64,000 bases of DNA from Crocosphaera sp. (GCA_030065205.1 JASJDN010000014.1:1-64000); one strand, 5' to 3'; shown: positions 8,490-17,353, counted from the stretch's first letter. Translations and numbers: made by a program. The notes: generated from the letters alone by a model not told the origin.

Positions 8490-9578
8490 ATGATTTCTAA
8501 ACTTACTCTTTCCTTACTCACAACTCTTATACTAGGTAGTAGTATTACTCCTGTTTTTGCTTCTGGTGATTTTCCTATCATTGTCTCACAAAATAGGAAT
8601 AAGGAACAATTAGATGAATTGTTACGTCGGGGTAGAGATTATGTCGATAAAGGAGACTATCAACGGGCGATCGCTACCTATGAACAAGCAGCCAGTTTAG
8701 ATAATGATAACGCCAAAATCTTTTCAGGAATCGCCTATTTACACGGTCAACAAGGAAACTATCAAGCTGCAGTCAAATACTATCAAAAAGCCCTTTCTCT
8801 TGATTCGAGTAACCCCAATTTTTATTATGCGTTGGGGGATAGTTTAGCTAATATTGGGGATAATAATAATGCAGCCTCAGCTTACTATTATGCTATTCAA
8901 CTGAACCCCCAATTTGTCAAAAGTTATATTGGTTTAGGAGTGGTTTTACTCCGTCAAGAAGATTATGAAGGGGCAGCAGAAGCTTATAAAAGAGTGATAG
9001 CCCTTGCACCCAATAACCCTGAAGCCTTTGCTATTATGGGATCGTCTTTACTGCAACAAAAACAACTAGATGAGGCACTGCAATACTTAGGGAATGCAGT
9101 TGAACGTTTTCCTGGAGATGTAGATTTAAGGTTATTATTAGCAACAGCTTATCTACAACAGGGTCAACTAGAATTAGGAAAAGAACAATTAAAAAGAGCA
9201 GAAAGAATAGATTCTAGAAATACTAAAATTCAATTAAAAATTGCTCGTGTTTATGAGGTTCAAGATAATCTGGACGAAGCTCTGCAAATTTATCGCCGTG
9301 TTTCCTTTTTTAATCGAAAACTACCAGAAGCTTACGCAGGGGTTGGCAGAATACAGTTAGCTCAGAAAGATTATTTAGGAGCAATTATTACTTATAAAGA
9401 TTTAATCGAGATTATCCCCCAAAATCCTGAGCCTTACTATTATTTAGGCGTTGCTTTTAAAGAAAGAAATAGAGATAAAGAAGCAAAAAAAGCACTACAA
9501 TATGCCAAAAGACTGTATCAAGAATATGAAAATACTGAAGGCATCAAAAAGGTTGATGAATTACTAAAACAACTCTAA
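8490..9578 (+). CDS. Secreted or periplasmic TPR-repeat protein
   Basis: 362 residues. A signal peptide (hydrophobic residues 4-22, likely cut after VFA at 25) precedes eight or more tetratricopeptide repeats spanning ~45-355, for example GDYQRAIATYEQAASLD, GNYQAAVKYYQKALSLD and EDYEGAAEAYKRVIALAP. TPR solenoids are protein-binding scaffolds. There is no catalytic domain, so it probably assembles an envelope or lumenal complex. It follows psb27 on the same strand but a terminator separates them. The palindrome ACAGCTAT (9584-9591)/ATAGCTGT (9600-9607) just downstream may end the transcript, although it lacks a T run. Confidence 0.85.
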   Translation: MISKLTLSLLTTLILGSSITPVFASGDFPIIVSQNRNKEQLDELLRRGRDYVDKGDYQRAIATYEQAASLDNDNAKIFSGIAYLHGQQGNYQAAVKYYQKALSLDSSNPNFYYALGDSLANIGDNNNAASAYYYAIQLNPQFVKSYIGLGVVLLRQEDYEGAAEAYKRVIALAPNNPEAFAIMGSSLLQQKQLDEALQYLGNAVERFPGDVDLRLLLATAYLQQGQLELGKEQLKRAERIDSRNTKIQLKIARVYEVQDNLDEALQIYRRVSFFNRKLPEAYAGVGRIQLAQKDYLGAIITYKDLIEIIPQNPEPYYYLGVAFKERNRDKEAKKALQYAKRLYQEYENTEGIKKVDELLKQL

Positions 9579-9661
9579 CTAGAACAGCTATAATTAAAGA
9601 TAGCTGTAATTGCAATAAATGATTGTCCTAGCTTGTTGAGAATTTATTAGGAGTTATTCTT

Positions 9662-10246
9662 ATGGTTAAAACCCTTTCTACCATGTTACCTTTAGGAACA
9701 AAAGCCCCTGATTTTTCGTTAGAAGATGTGGTATCAGGTAACAAAATTTCTCTCAATACCTTTGCTGATAAAAAAGCTTTATTAGTCATGTTTATTTGTG
9801 TTCATTGCCCTTTTGTTAAACATCTTCAAGATGCTTTAGCTGCATTAGGAAAAGAATACGTCGGTAAAGGCTTGGGTATTGTTGCTATTAGTGCTAATGA
9901 TATTACTACTCACCCAGGTGATGCCCCCGATAAAATGAAAGAAATGGCAGAAACATTAGGGTTTACTTTTCCTTTTTGTTATGATGAAAGCCAAGAGGTA
10001 GCTAAAGCTTATACGGCTGCTTGTACCCCCGATTTTTTCTTATTTAATAGAGATAAAACCCTAGTTTATCGCGGCCAATTTGATGATAGTCGCCCTGGAA
10101 ACGATATTCCTATTACCGGCAAAGACTTAAAAGCAGCTATAGAAGAGGTTTTACTGGATAGAAAGGTGGATACTCAGCAAAAACCCAGTATTGGCTGTAA
10201 TATCAAATGGAAAGCAGGGAATGAACCCCCTTACTTTGGCGCATAA
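9662..10246 (+). CDS. Thioredoxin-fold (AhpC/TSA-like) redox protein
   Basis: 194 residues with a strong AGGAG ribosome site. Residues 11-170 show the peroxiredoxin/thioredoxin-like fold: LGTKAPDFSLEDV start, CVHC motif (Cys46, Cys49) followed by PF, then VAISAND and DGTFFLF-like strands (TPDFFLFNRD). A third cysteine pair region, AACTPD, supplies the Pro-containing loop. The C-terminal ~30 residues (IGCNIKWKAGNEPPYFG) are typical of a cyanobacterial and planctomycete family of thioredoxin proteins. Likely a cytosolic thiol oxidoreductase or peroxidase; substrate unknown. A FetB-like permease gene follows after 26 bp. Confidence 0.85.
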   Translation: MVKTLSTMLPLGTKAPDFSLEDVVSGNKISLNTFADKKALLVMFICVHCPFVKHLQDALAALGKEYVGKGLGIVAISANDITTHPGDAPDKMKEMAETLGFTFPFCYDESQEVAKAYTAACTPDFFLFNRDKTLVYRGQFDDSRPGNDIPITGKDLKAAIEEVLLDRKVDTQQKPSIGCNIKWKAGNEPPYFGA

Positions 10247-10272
10247 TCTTAAAAACTGGGGAGACTTATCCA

Positions 10273-11055
10273 TTGGGTGGCGCAATTGAACTGGATTTGT
10301 TAGATTTAGGGTGGTCTTTGGGTATCATGGCTATTGCTGTGGTTTTGTCGAAGTGGCAACGGTTAGGCTTAGAAGGACAACTTATCTTAGCCACAGGGCG
10401 ATCGCTGTTTCAACTCTTAGCAGTGGGCTACGTTATCGCTGCTATCTTTGAATTAAACCATCCTATCCCTGTTTTGCTCATTTTAGGGGTAATGTTAACT
10501 ATCGCGGCACAAGTTACCCGTAACCGCATTCCTCACAAGGGAAAGGGCTTTTTTCCTCTGGTATGGGGATCGTTATTGGTGAGTAGCGGGTTAACCCTCA
10601 GCTATGCCCTCGCTTTGATTATCCAACCCCAAACTTGGTATTCTCCCCAGTATTTAATCCCGTTAGCGGGTATGATCCTCGGAAATGCGATGAATAGTGC
10701 CTCTTTATCGGGGGAACGTCTTATTAGTGCTATTTCTCATAACCAGCTTGAGGTAGAAACCTATTTATGTTTAGGGGCCACTCCCGTTGAAGCGATCGCC
10801 CATTATCGTAAAGAAGCGATTAGAGTGAGTTTAATTCCTACCTTAAATCAAATGATGGTGGTGGGTATGGTGAGTTTACCTGGAATGTTCACCGGACAAG
10901 TATTAGGCGGAAGCAATCCCTTAAACGCAGCCTCCTATCAAATTTTAATTTTATTTATGATTATGTTAACTAATATTTTAACCGCTATTTTGGTGACGGA
11001 AGGGGTTTATCGTCGCTGTTTTAATGAACACGCACAGTTAATCATTAATAATTAA
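10273..11055 (+). CDS. fetB: FetB-like iron/metal exporter permease (UPF0014)
   Basis: 260 residues with about seven hydrophobic segments. UPF0014 hallmarks seen: ATGRSLFQLLAVGYVI near the N-terminus, GMILGNAMNSASLSGERL mid-protein, LGATPVEA, and NQMMVVGMVSLPGMFTGQ. In Escherichia coli FetA (ATPase) and FetB (permease) export iron under oxidative stress. No ATPase gene adjoins here. The start is TTG, with GGGGAG 9 nt upstream; no in-frame ATG is nearby. It lies 26 bp after a thioredoxin-like gene and is probably co-transcribed. Confidence 0.8.
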   Translation: MGGAIELDLLDLGWSLGIMAIAVVLSKWQRLGLEGQLILATGRSLFQLLAVGYVIAAIFELNHPIPVLLILGVMLTIAAQVTRNRIPHKGKGFFPLVWGSLLVSSGLTLSYALALIIQPQTWYSPQYLIPLAGMILGNAMNSASLSGERLISAISHNQLEVETYLCLGATPVEAIAHYRKEAIRVSLIPTLNQMMVVGMVSLPGMFTGQVLGGSNPLNAASYQILILFMIMLTNILTAILVTEGVYRRCFNEHAQLIINN

Positions 11056-11359
11056 GATTTTGCTGAAAGTTTAAAATAGTGTCTCTAAGGGTGTATTATG
11101 AAAAAAATAAGGCAAGAGATGAAAGCTTCGATTACTAAGTAATTCTAATTTTATCGTGATAGTTTTTAGTTTTAGTTGATAAATTAATTATTTTCTTGAC
11201 ATTTAAGCTTTCTCAATGAAGTTCAGTATTAAATTAGATTCGGTTGTATTAGATGATTTATCGATTAAACAATGAGATAAAGTTGCCTAAGCAAAACGAA
11301 AAAAAATTAATTGGGCTTAATTCTCTTAATTTAGTTACTCTAATTTAAGGAGATTTTCC
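11056..11359. other. AT-rich intergenic region upstream of trxA
   Basis: 304 bp without a convincing gene. A 14-codon frame at 11098-11142 lacks a good ribosome site. A TTGACA hexamer at 11196-11201 has no -10 at the right distance. The region presumably holds the trxA promoter. The ACTCCTCACAC core of the Yfr1 RNA, which sits next to trxA in some cyanobacteria, was looked for and not found. Confidence 0.5.
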
Positions 11360-11680
11360 GTGACACAAGCTACATTTATACAAGATAAGGATTTTGAACA
11401 ATTGTTAACCGACTCAGAGATAATGGTGGTCGATTATACAGCAACTTGGTGTGGGCCTTGTCGTGTAATTAGTCCCTTTATTGATCGATTAGCAGAAGAA
11501 TACGAAGGCCGAGTTAATGTGTTTAAGCTAGACCTTGATGAAAACAAAGAAAATGCAAAAAAATATGGAATCAAAAGTATTCCTGCTGTTCTCATTTTCA
11601 AGGAAGGACAATTGGTTGAACATCTTGTCGGTAAAGCGAGTTATGAAACCTTTAAAGAAGCTGTTGATAAGCATCTTTAA
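11360..11680 (+). CDS. trxA: Thioredoxin
   Basis: 106 residues, GTG start with an AAGGAG ribosome site 8 nt upstream. The classical active site WCGPC (Cys31, Cys34) follows VVDYTATW; the cis-proline motif KSIPAV and the C-terminal GK.....F helix are in place. A cytosolic or stromal-side dithiol reductant for light-dependent enzyme regulation. Length is normal. Cyanobacteria have several thioredoxins; assignment to the m, x or y type was not attempted. Monocistronic, with a clear terminator. Confidence 0.92.
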   Translation: MTQATFIQDKDFEQLLTDSEIMVVDYTATWCGPCRVISPFIDRLAEEYEGRVNVFKLDLDENKENAKKYGIKSIPAVLIFKEGQLVEHLVGKASYETFKEAVDKHL

Positions 11681-11704
11681 TTGTTTTAAAACCTGATTTT
11701 AAAA

Positions 11705-11745
11705 AAGAAGAGATTGATATAATTAAACCTAATCTCTTCTTTCTC
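11705..11745 (+). terminator. Rho-independent terminator of trxA
   Basis: An 11-bp perfect stem, AAGAAGAGATT (11705-11715) and AATCTCTTCTT (11731-11741), with a 15-nt loop, preceded by an A run and followed by TCTC, 24 bp after the trxA stop. The A/T flanks allow it to work in either direction. Confidence 0.75.
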
Positions 11746-11880
11746 AATCATTTAGAAACAGTGTTCAAATTAGAAAAATTCATCTTTTTTACCTAAACTA
11801 AATCTATCGCAATATTTCCAATTATTTGATTTTTTCATAAATTTAAGTTATATTATCAAAAATAGTGAGAGAGTGAAATC

Positions 11881-13074
11881 ATGATTAATATTTTAATAGG
11901 AATTGTCGGTTTATCTTTAACAATTTGGATTTATTTATTATTATTTAGAGGCTGGTTTTGGTTAAGTAATCAACGAATTAATAGCAATCTTCAACCCTTA
12001 AATAACTATCCATCTGTTTGTGCGGTTATTCCTGCCCGTAATGAAGCGGATGTTTTACCTATTAGTTTAAAATCTCTTTTAAATCAAGATTATCCAGGAG
12101 ACTTCTCCATTATTTTAGTCGATGATCAAAGCGATGACAATACAGGAAATGTAGCTCAAGAAATTGCTGAAAATCATCAAAAATCCCAACAATTACAAGT
12201 CATTTCAGGACAACCTCTAGCATCCGGTTGGTCAGGAAAATTATGGGCAATGAAACAAGGAATAGAACAAGCTAAAAAGATAGATAATAAACCGGATTAC
12301 TTACTGTTAACTGATGCTGATATTGAACATCATAATAGTAATTTAAAAGAATTAGTCAATCAAGCCAAAACAGAAAACTTAGCTATGACTTCTCTAATGG
12401 TTAGGTTAAGATGTGATAGTTTTTGGGAACAATTTTTAATCCCTGCTTTTGTCTATTTCTTTGAAAAATTATATCCGTTTTCTTGGGTGAATAATCCTCA
12501 AAATAAAATGGCCGCAGCAGCCGGAGGTTGTATCTTAATTCGTCGTGATATTTTAGAAGAAATTGGTGGAATAGATGTAGTCAAACAAGCTTTAATTGAT
12601 GATTGTTCCTTAGCAGCAGCAGTTAAAGCTAAATTGCAAGAAAATAGCCCCAAACCAAATCAAGGAATTTGGTTAGGATTAAGTGAAAAAACCCTTAGTT
12701 TACGACCTTATGATAGTTTAGACTCTATTTGGAATATGGTCGCAAGAACTGCCTATACACAGTTAAATTATTCCCCTTTATTACTAATAGGAACGTTACT
12801 AGCATTAACCTTAGTTTATTTAGTTGCACCCATTAGTCTAATCATCGGATTGATTATTCACAATCCAGTTATCACTATTTTAGGAGGAAGTACCTGGTTA
12901 TTAATGACCATTTCTTATCTTCCTACGTTAAAAGTATATCAATGTTCTCCTCTCTGGGGATTAACTTTGCCCCTCATTGGTTTTTTATATGGTTTAATGA
13001 CTTTAGACTCTGCTTGGCGACATTGGCGCGGAAAAGGAGGCGGTTGGAAAGGGAGAGTTTATGTTAATTCTTAA
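11881..13074 (+). CDS. hpnB: HpnB-like family 2 glycosyltransferase
   Basis: 397 residues. N-terminal membrane segment (4-26), a GT2 catalytic domain with VCAVIPARNEADVLP, LVDDQSDD and the LLTDADIEH metal-binding motif (DAD), then GGCILIRRD and IDDCSLA. Two or three C-terminal membrane segments follow (~305-380). The SLRPYDSLDSIWNMVARTAY stretch before them is characteristic of hopene-associated glycosyltransferase HpnB. Family knowledge: HpnB accompanies hopanoid synthesis in many bacteria, but its reaction is not settled. No other hopanoid gene lies nearby. Membrane-bound, active site in the cytosol. Confidence 0.75.
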   Translation: MINILIGIVGLSLTIWIYLLLFRGWFWLSNQRINSNLQPLNNYPSVCAVIPARNEADVLPISLKSLLNQDYPGDFSIILVDDQSDDNTGNVAQEIAENHQKSQQLQVISGQPLASGWSGKLWAMKQGIEQAKKIDNKPDYLLLTDADIEHHNSNLKELVNQAKTENLAMTSLMVRLRCDSFWEQFLIPAFVYFFEKLYPFSWVNNPQNKMAAAAGGCILIRRDILEEIGGIDVVKQALIDDCSLAAAVKAKLQENSPKPNQGIWLGLSEKTLSLRPYDSLDSIWNMVARTAYTQLNYSPLLLIGTLLALTLVYLVAPISLIIGLIIHNPVITILGGSTWLLMTISYLPTLKVYQCSPLWGLTLPLIGFLYGLMTLDSAWRHWRGKGGGWKGRVYVNS

Positions 13075-13159
13075 GAGAAATAATGTGTTAATTTTTTTGA
13101 ACTTTTCTGGTATTTTATGCTTTTTTATTGTATGGTTACAATTTGCTTTTGATCATTAA
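13061..13159 (+). CDS. Possible 32-residue single-TM small protein
   Basis: ATG at 13061, with GGGAGAG four nt upstream, opens a 32-codon frame that overlaps the last 14 bp of the HpnB-like gene in another frame. Product: a basic N-terminus (LILKRNN) and one long hydrophobic stretch (VLIFLNFSGILCFFIVWLQF) ending in DH. The good ribosome site, overlap and membrane-protein composition support translation, but an AT-rich chance frame is possible. If real it would sit in the same membrane as its neighbour. Confidence 0.35.
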   Translation: MLILKRNNVLIFLNFSGILCFFIVWLQFAFDH

Positions 13160-13280
13160 TCTCGAAAAAATAGAGAGATGTTTTGCTGTTAGGGTAAAAT
13201 TAGAAGCAGTATGATGATTGTATAAAATTGAAAAATTTTCAATCTGTCTTTACAAGCATAAACTCCATCAAACTGTAGAT

Positions 13281-14363
13281 ATGACGATGGTTGAATCTAT
13301 TATTAATGCTATTAACAGCGAAAATTATGAAGAAGCATCCCAACTGCTTCAACAGTTACAGCAACAAGAACCCAATAATATATGGGTTCCCTTTTATCAA
13401 GCGCGTTTAGCTGAAGCCCAGGGAGATGTCACCTTTGCCAATGAACGTTATCGAGAACTATTACCAAACGCCGTTAATCCTAAGCTGATGCGGCAAATTC
13501 GTCAAGGAATTGAACGAATTAACCAACAAGAAGTCAAGGAACGTCAAACCGCTTTAAACCAAGCAATGGAAGAAAGCGGGGCGTTAGAAATGGGGGTCCT
13601 AGTGCTTGAGGCCATTCCCAACGAGTTAAAAAAGACAGCAGCCCAAAAATTTGGGGAAATTATGGGAATTGACCCTTATACTGCGAGATTACAACTCCCT
13701 AGTCGTTCCTGGCGACTCTATCGTACGGGAGCCATTGGTAAACTAAAATTTCAAGCAGAGCAACTGCAATCAGCAGAAATTCCCTGTTTTACTGCCTTGG
13801 TGCGGCAGGTTAATGCTCTTAAGGTTTATCCTGTTCTCTATATTGAATCAGTAGAACCCAAAGTTACCATAGTCTACGAACCCAACAAAGGACAACGGGA
13901 CATTCTTGCATTTGAATGGTCCCAAGTCAGACAACAGGTAAACGGGTTACTCCCTATTTTTGAAGAATGTGTGGATGTTGGTTTGAGGGGAAAGTTGAAA
14001 CGAAAAATAGAAACCTTAGATTATGCCAAAATCTGCGATCTTCATCTTCCTCAAAAGCAAATTATCATTCGTTTTTGTGATCAACATTATCGTTTTTTAG
14101 AAGGAATCGCTTTCTCTGATAAACAAAAAGCCAAAGATGGGCAAGCAACGATGAAGGAAAGTTGGCAACATATTATGAACTTTATTGCCGAAAAAACCCC
14201 CAATCTTCCTACTTACTCAGAGTTTACTCCTTTTGGAGAATCAGCCATTGATTTTCAAGAGTTACTCAGACTTATCAACCCTCACATTGACCTTTTGCGT
14301 CGGGAAGATACCCCTTGGGATGCAGCTTTTCATTTGTATAGTAGCCTAGCTTTTATTAAATAA
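13281..14363 (+). CDS. Conserved cyanobacterial TPR-like protein
   Basis: 360 residues from the ATG at 13281; an upstream in-frame TTG at 13218 is unlikely. Residues ~1-75 form helical TPR-like pairs (NAINSENYEEASQLLQQLQQ, PFYQARLAEAQGDVTFANERY). A basic linker follows, then a large mixed domain (~110-360) with GIDPYTARLQLPSRSWRLYR, FTALVRQVNALKVYPVLYIE and KICDLHLPQKQIIIRFCDQH. The whole architecture is familiar from cyanobacterial genomes but has no assigned function. No signal peptide or membrane segment, so probably cytosolic. It starts a same-strand run with two Ser/Thr kinases, yet spacing (140 bp) suggests separate transcription. Confidence 0.75.
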   Translation: MTMVESIINAINSENYEEASQLLQQLQQQEPNNIWVPFYQARLAEAQGDVTFANERYRELLPNAVNPKLMRQIRQGIERINQQEVKERQTALNQAMEESGALEMGVLVLEAIPNELKKTAAQKFGEIMGIDPYTARLQLPSRSWRLYRTGAIGKLKFQAEQLQSAEIPCFTALVRQVNALKVYPVLYIESVEPKVTIVYEPNKGQRDILAFEWSQVRQQVNGLLPIFEECVDVGLRGKLKRKIETLDYAKICDLHLPQKQIIIRFCDQHYRFLEGIAFSDKQKAKDGQATMKESWQHIMNFIAEKTPNLPTYSEFTPFGESAIDFQELLRLINPHIDLLRREDTPWDAAFHLYSSLAFIK

Positions 14364-14503
14364 GTTGAAACTGTCTAGCTTGTTCATTCGTTTGTTTCTT
14401 CGGTGAGAACCTAACTCTTAAAATTATAACCTAACAATGTTGATAAACTATAAAAAGTCATTTATGGTAAAATTGCGCTATATTCAATCTCAAATCAAAG
14501 CTA

Positions 14504-15499
14504 ATGGCTTGGTCAACGGGAAAAACATTAAAAAATGATAGATATACGATTCAAGAAACCCTTGGTAAAGGACGTTTTTCTATTACTTATTTAGCCAAAG
14601 ATAATCAAAATAATTATCTAGTTGTAATTAAAACAGCAAAAGATGTCTTGTTAAACCCTCATAAATTCAAACAATTACAAGAAAGTTTAGTTAAAGAAGC
14701 GGTTAAATTAGCAAAATGCCATCATCCCCATATTGTTGAGGTTAAAGATACTTTTTACGAAGGTAATATATATTGTATTGTCATGGAATATATTAGTGGA
14801 AAAACCCTTGATAAAAGAGATAACCAAATTATTTCAGAAAAAGAAGCATTAAATTATATTCAACAAATTGGAAACGCTTTAATTACAGTTCATAATCATC
14901 AATTATTACATCGAGATATTCGACCTGGAAATATTATTATTAGGACGGGAAAACCAGAAGCAGTATTAATTGACTTTGGTTTAGCTTTAAATTTTGATCA
15001 TGAATTAACCAAAATCCGAACGGAAGAATTAGCTCAAGGATTTGCACCTATTGAATGTTATTATCGGGATGGTAAACGGGAAGCTTATACCGATATTTAT
15101 TCTCTAGGAGCAACTTTATATCAATTATTAACAGGAATTACCCCAATTAGTGCCATTGAACGTAAGCTAGAAAATAAGCCCTTAATTCCCCCAAAAAGTC
15201 TAAATTCTGCCATAAGCGAGCGCACTAATAACGCTATTTTAAACGCAATGGAACCCGAAACCAGCGATCGCCCTCAATCAGTGCAAGATTGGTTAAAACA
15301 GTTGGGGTTATCTGTTCCTAAAGGGGTGAAAACGTCGTCAAATCGAGGTTTTTCTGTTAATTGGCCAGTGTTTTGGGCTGCTATTACTGCGATCGCTACT
15401 TTATTAATTGGCTTAGGTTTTCCGCAAATGGTTGAGACATGGTTAACACAACCAACTCCTAACGTTCCCCCTAGTCCTTCTTCTTCCCCTAAACCTTAG
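14504..15499 (+). CDS. Membrane-tethered Ser/Thr protein kinase
   Basis: 331 residues. Kinase domain ~13-270: glycine loop LGKGRFS at 20-26, ATP-binding Lys43 (VVIKTA), catalytic loop HRDIRPGN at 136-143, DFG at 157-159. The usual lysine of HRDxKxxN is arginine, a change common in cyanobacterial Pkn2-like kinases. A single membrane segment (~285-310, FWAAITAIATLLIGLGF) precedes a short Pro/Ser-rich tail, so the kinase is likely anchored facing the cytosol. The 3' end overlaps the convergent brnA gene by 11 bp. A second, similar kinase lies 550 bp downstream. Confidence 0.88.
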   Translation: MAWSTGKTLKNDRYTIQETLGKGRFSITYLAKDNQNNYLVVIKTAKDVLLNPHKFKQLQESLVKEAVKLAKCHHPHIVEVKDTFYEGNIYCIVMEYISGKTLDKRDNQIISEKEALNYIQQIGNALITVHNHQLLHRDIRPGNIIIRTGKPEAVLIDFGLALNFDHELTKIRTEELAQGFAPIECYYRDGKREAYTDIYSLGATLYQLLTGITPISAIERKLENKPLIPPKSLNSAISERTNNAILNAMEPETSDRPQSVQDWLKQLGLSVPKGVKTSSNRGFSVNWPVFWAAITAIATLLIGLGFPQMVETWLTQPTPNVPPSPSSSPKP

Positions 15500-15665
15500 T
15501 CTGATGAGAAGGAACTATTTTTGCATTTTCCCAGAAGTCATCATCAAGCTCCGGTATGTCTGAATAATCAATCTTTTCATCAGAAAGTTTCTCTAAGCGG
15601 TTTAATTGTTCTTTAGTGAGTCGAACTTTTTTCTGGGGATCAGGTGTATATTTAACTGTTTTCAT
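15489..15665 (-). CDS. brnA: BrnA-type antitoxin
   Basis: 58 residues, ATG at 15665 overlapping the end of brnT by 14 bp; the gene runs into the tail of the kinase gene on the other strand. Features seen: N-terminal basic strand (MKTVKYTPDPQKKVRLT), a helix KEQLNRLEKLSDEKIDYSD, then the typical IPELDDDFWENA motif and a short tail. Family knowledge: BrnA is the labile DNA-binding partner of the BrnT ribonuclease toxin and represses the operon. The classical BrnA ribbon-helix-helix usually lies C-terminal; this copy is short and may lack part of it. Confidence 0.75.
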   Translation of the reverse strand: MKTVKYTPDPQKKVRLTKEQLNRLEKLSDEKIDYSDIPELDDDFWENAKIVPSHQTKV

Positions 15666-15918
15666 AACGTTTGACCTCTCTACTATTAGCCTTTCGTGCG
15701 GAAATAAGACGAATTACTGAACCTCTGATAGTATAAGCAACAACATAAATACGCTGCTCTATTTTCCCTAAAACAATATATCGCACTTCACCATATTGGA
15801 ATCGTTCATCAATGACAGTTAATCTGTTTCCGTCATCAAAAACTCTTGTAGCAAAGGGAAAAGAAACCGAATGTTTGATTTCATTACTCTTAGCTTTTGA
15901 GTCATCCCACTCGAACAT
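15652..15918 (-). CDS. brnT: BrnT family type II toxin (RelE-like RNase)
   Basis: 88 residues matching BrnT throughout: FEWDDSKAKSNEIKHSVSF near the start, ATRVFDDGN, a central ERFQYGEVRYIVLGKI, and the C-terminal IRLISARKANSREVKRY. BrnT folds like RelE and cleaves RNA, halting translation until bound by BrnA. Its length and residue pattern are intact, so it should be active. It is the first gene of the leftward brnT-brnA operon, inserted between two kinase genes transcribed the other way. Confidence 0.9.
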   Translation of the reverse strand: MFEWDDSKAKSNEIKHSVSFPFATRVFDDGNRLTVIDERFQYGEVRYIVLGKIEQRIYVVAYTIRGSVIRLISARKANSREVKRYENS

Positions 15919-16044
15919 TTTTAGTGATTAACTGATTAATTGTTATCTTTTTAATTCTAACGATAAAATGTGCTGTCTTGGGGTCAAAGTTCCATTTTAT
16001 GTTTTTCTAAAGTACAATTTCAGGGAAAGATGTGAAACGATGTT

Positions 16045-17346
16045 ATGGTTTGGCAAACCGGCCAAAAATTACAGCGAGGAAAATACCAGATTATCAAAGT
16101 CTTGGGACGGGGAGGGTTTGGTATCACTTACCATGCGCGACACATACCTCTTAATACCGAAGTTGTGATCAAAACCCCTGATCTCCTGCAAAAAAAAGAT
16201 ATTGAATATGAACAATATGTGCAGCAATTTCAAGACGAAGCCCAAAGATTAGCCAAATTTTCAGCTAAACCTCATCCTCACATTGTTAAAGTTCGAGATT
16301 ATTTCCTAGAGGACACCTTACCCTGTTTAGTGATGGACTTTATCAGGGGACAAACCTTGATGGAGATCATTAAGACGCAAGGGCCTTTGTCAGAAGCGCA
16401 ATGTTTAATCTATATTCGTCAAATTAGCAAAGCCTTACAAACCATCCATAAAGCAAAAATGGTTCATCGAGATGCCCATCCTGGGAATATTATGATTCAA
16501 GATGGTCAGGCGATTTTAATTGATTTTGGCATCGCTAAGAACATTATTCCTGCTACTCATAGTGTTACGGACAAAGCAGCAAACCCTAGTTTTGCACCCT
16601 ACGAACAAATCTATCGAGGTAGCAAGGAACGTCAATACACCATTGATGTTTATACTCTTGCTGCGACGTTTTACTACGCTGTGACAGGAGAACGTCCCAC
16701 GCCTTCAATGGAACGGAAACTCAATGATAAGAGCGTTCTCATTCCTCCTAAACAAATTAATGGCCAACTCAGTGAACATATTAATGAGGCTATTCTGAAG
16801 GGAATGGCATTAGAAAAAGAAGATCGTCCTCAGTCTATATCTGCATGGCTTGGGTTATTAGCAACTCTTCAACCGCCTCCTTCTGTTGGGACAGAGTATC
16901 ACAAAGACGTAATTAAGCCCCAAATATCAACTAAAAGTAATAATTTACCTCATTCTCGTGATATTTTAATACAAATTCCCTGGATACGCTTAAATATCCT
17001 ATTTTTACTTTATGCTATTTATGGTGCTATCATAGCTGTGACTCAATCTTCCTTTTGGGCTTGGGTTGTTACTCTGACATTGTTGTGGACTGTGGTTGTG
17101 GCTATTGCTTCATCTGTTGCTATAGCATGGGTATGGACTGGAGTTGTGGCCATTATTGTCGCTGTCACTCTAGGATGGCCATGGGCATCGGAGTGGTCTC
17201 TAGCATGGGCTACGGCTATGTGTATAGCATGGTCTGGGGAAAAGCTTGAACAAGGTAATTCTAGTTTATTTGATAGATTTTTAATCCTTTCAGGTGTTAG
17301 TTTAGGTGGTATGGGTTTAGGTTATTTAATTAGTTGGTTAATGTAG
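16045..17346 (+). CDS. Ser/Thr protein kinase with C-terminal multi-pass membrane domain
   Basis: 433 residues. Kinase domain ~14-270: LGRGGFG at 20-26, Lys43, catalytic HRDAHPGN at 141-148, DFG at 160-162. As in the neighbour the catalytic-loop lysine is replaced, here by histidine. After a linker come about four hydrophobic segments (~310-432) with a low-complexity W/A/V-rich middle (WTVVVAIASSVAIAWVW). The membrane part may sense a signal or only anchor the enzyme. The two kinases share the same N-terminal plan and probably arose by duplication. REP hairpins begin 8 bp after the stop. Confidence 0.88.
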   Translation: MVWQTGQKLQRGKYQIIKVLGRGGFGITYHARHIPLNTEVVIKTPDLLQKKDIEYEQYVQQFQDEAQRLAKFSAKPHPHIVKVRDYFLEDTLPCLVMDFIRGQTLMEIIKTQGPLSEAQCLIYIRQISKALQTIHKAKMVHRDAHPGNIMIQDGQAILIDFGIAKNIIPATHSVTDKAANPSFAPYEQIYRGSKERQYTIDVYTLAATFYYAVTGERPTPSMERKLNDKSVLIPPKQINGQLSEHINEAILKGMALEKEDRPQSISAWLGLLATLQPPPSVGTEYHKDVIKPQISTKSNNLPHSRDILIQIPWIRLNILFLLYAIYGAIIAVTQSSFWAWVVTLTLLWTVVVAIASSVAIAWVWTGVVAIIVAVTLGWPWASEWSLAWATAMCIAWSGEKLEQGNSSLFDRFLILSGVSLGGMGLGYLISWLM

Positions 17347-17353
17347 ATTGTAG

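Noticed and set aside
11098-11142. 14-codon leader peptide upstream of trxA
   Set aside because: No clear ribosome site or attenuator structure; length is within chance for AT-rich DNA.
11056-11359. Yfr1 small RNA next to trxA
   Set aside because: The conserved ACTCCTCACAC loop was not found.
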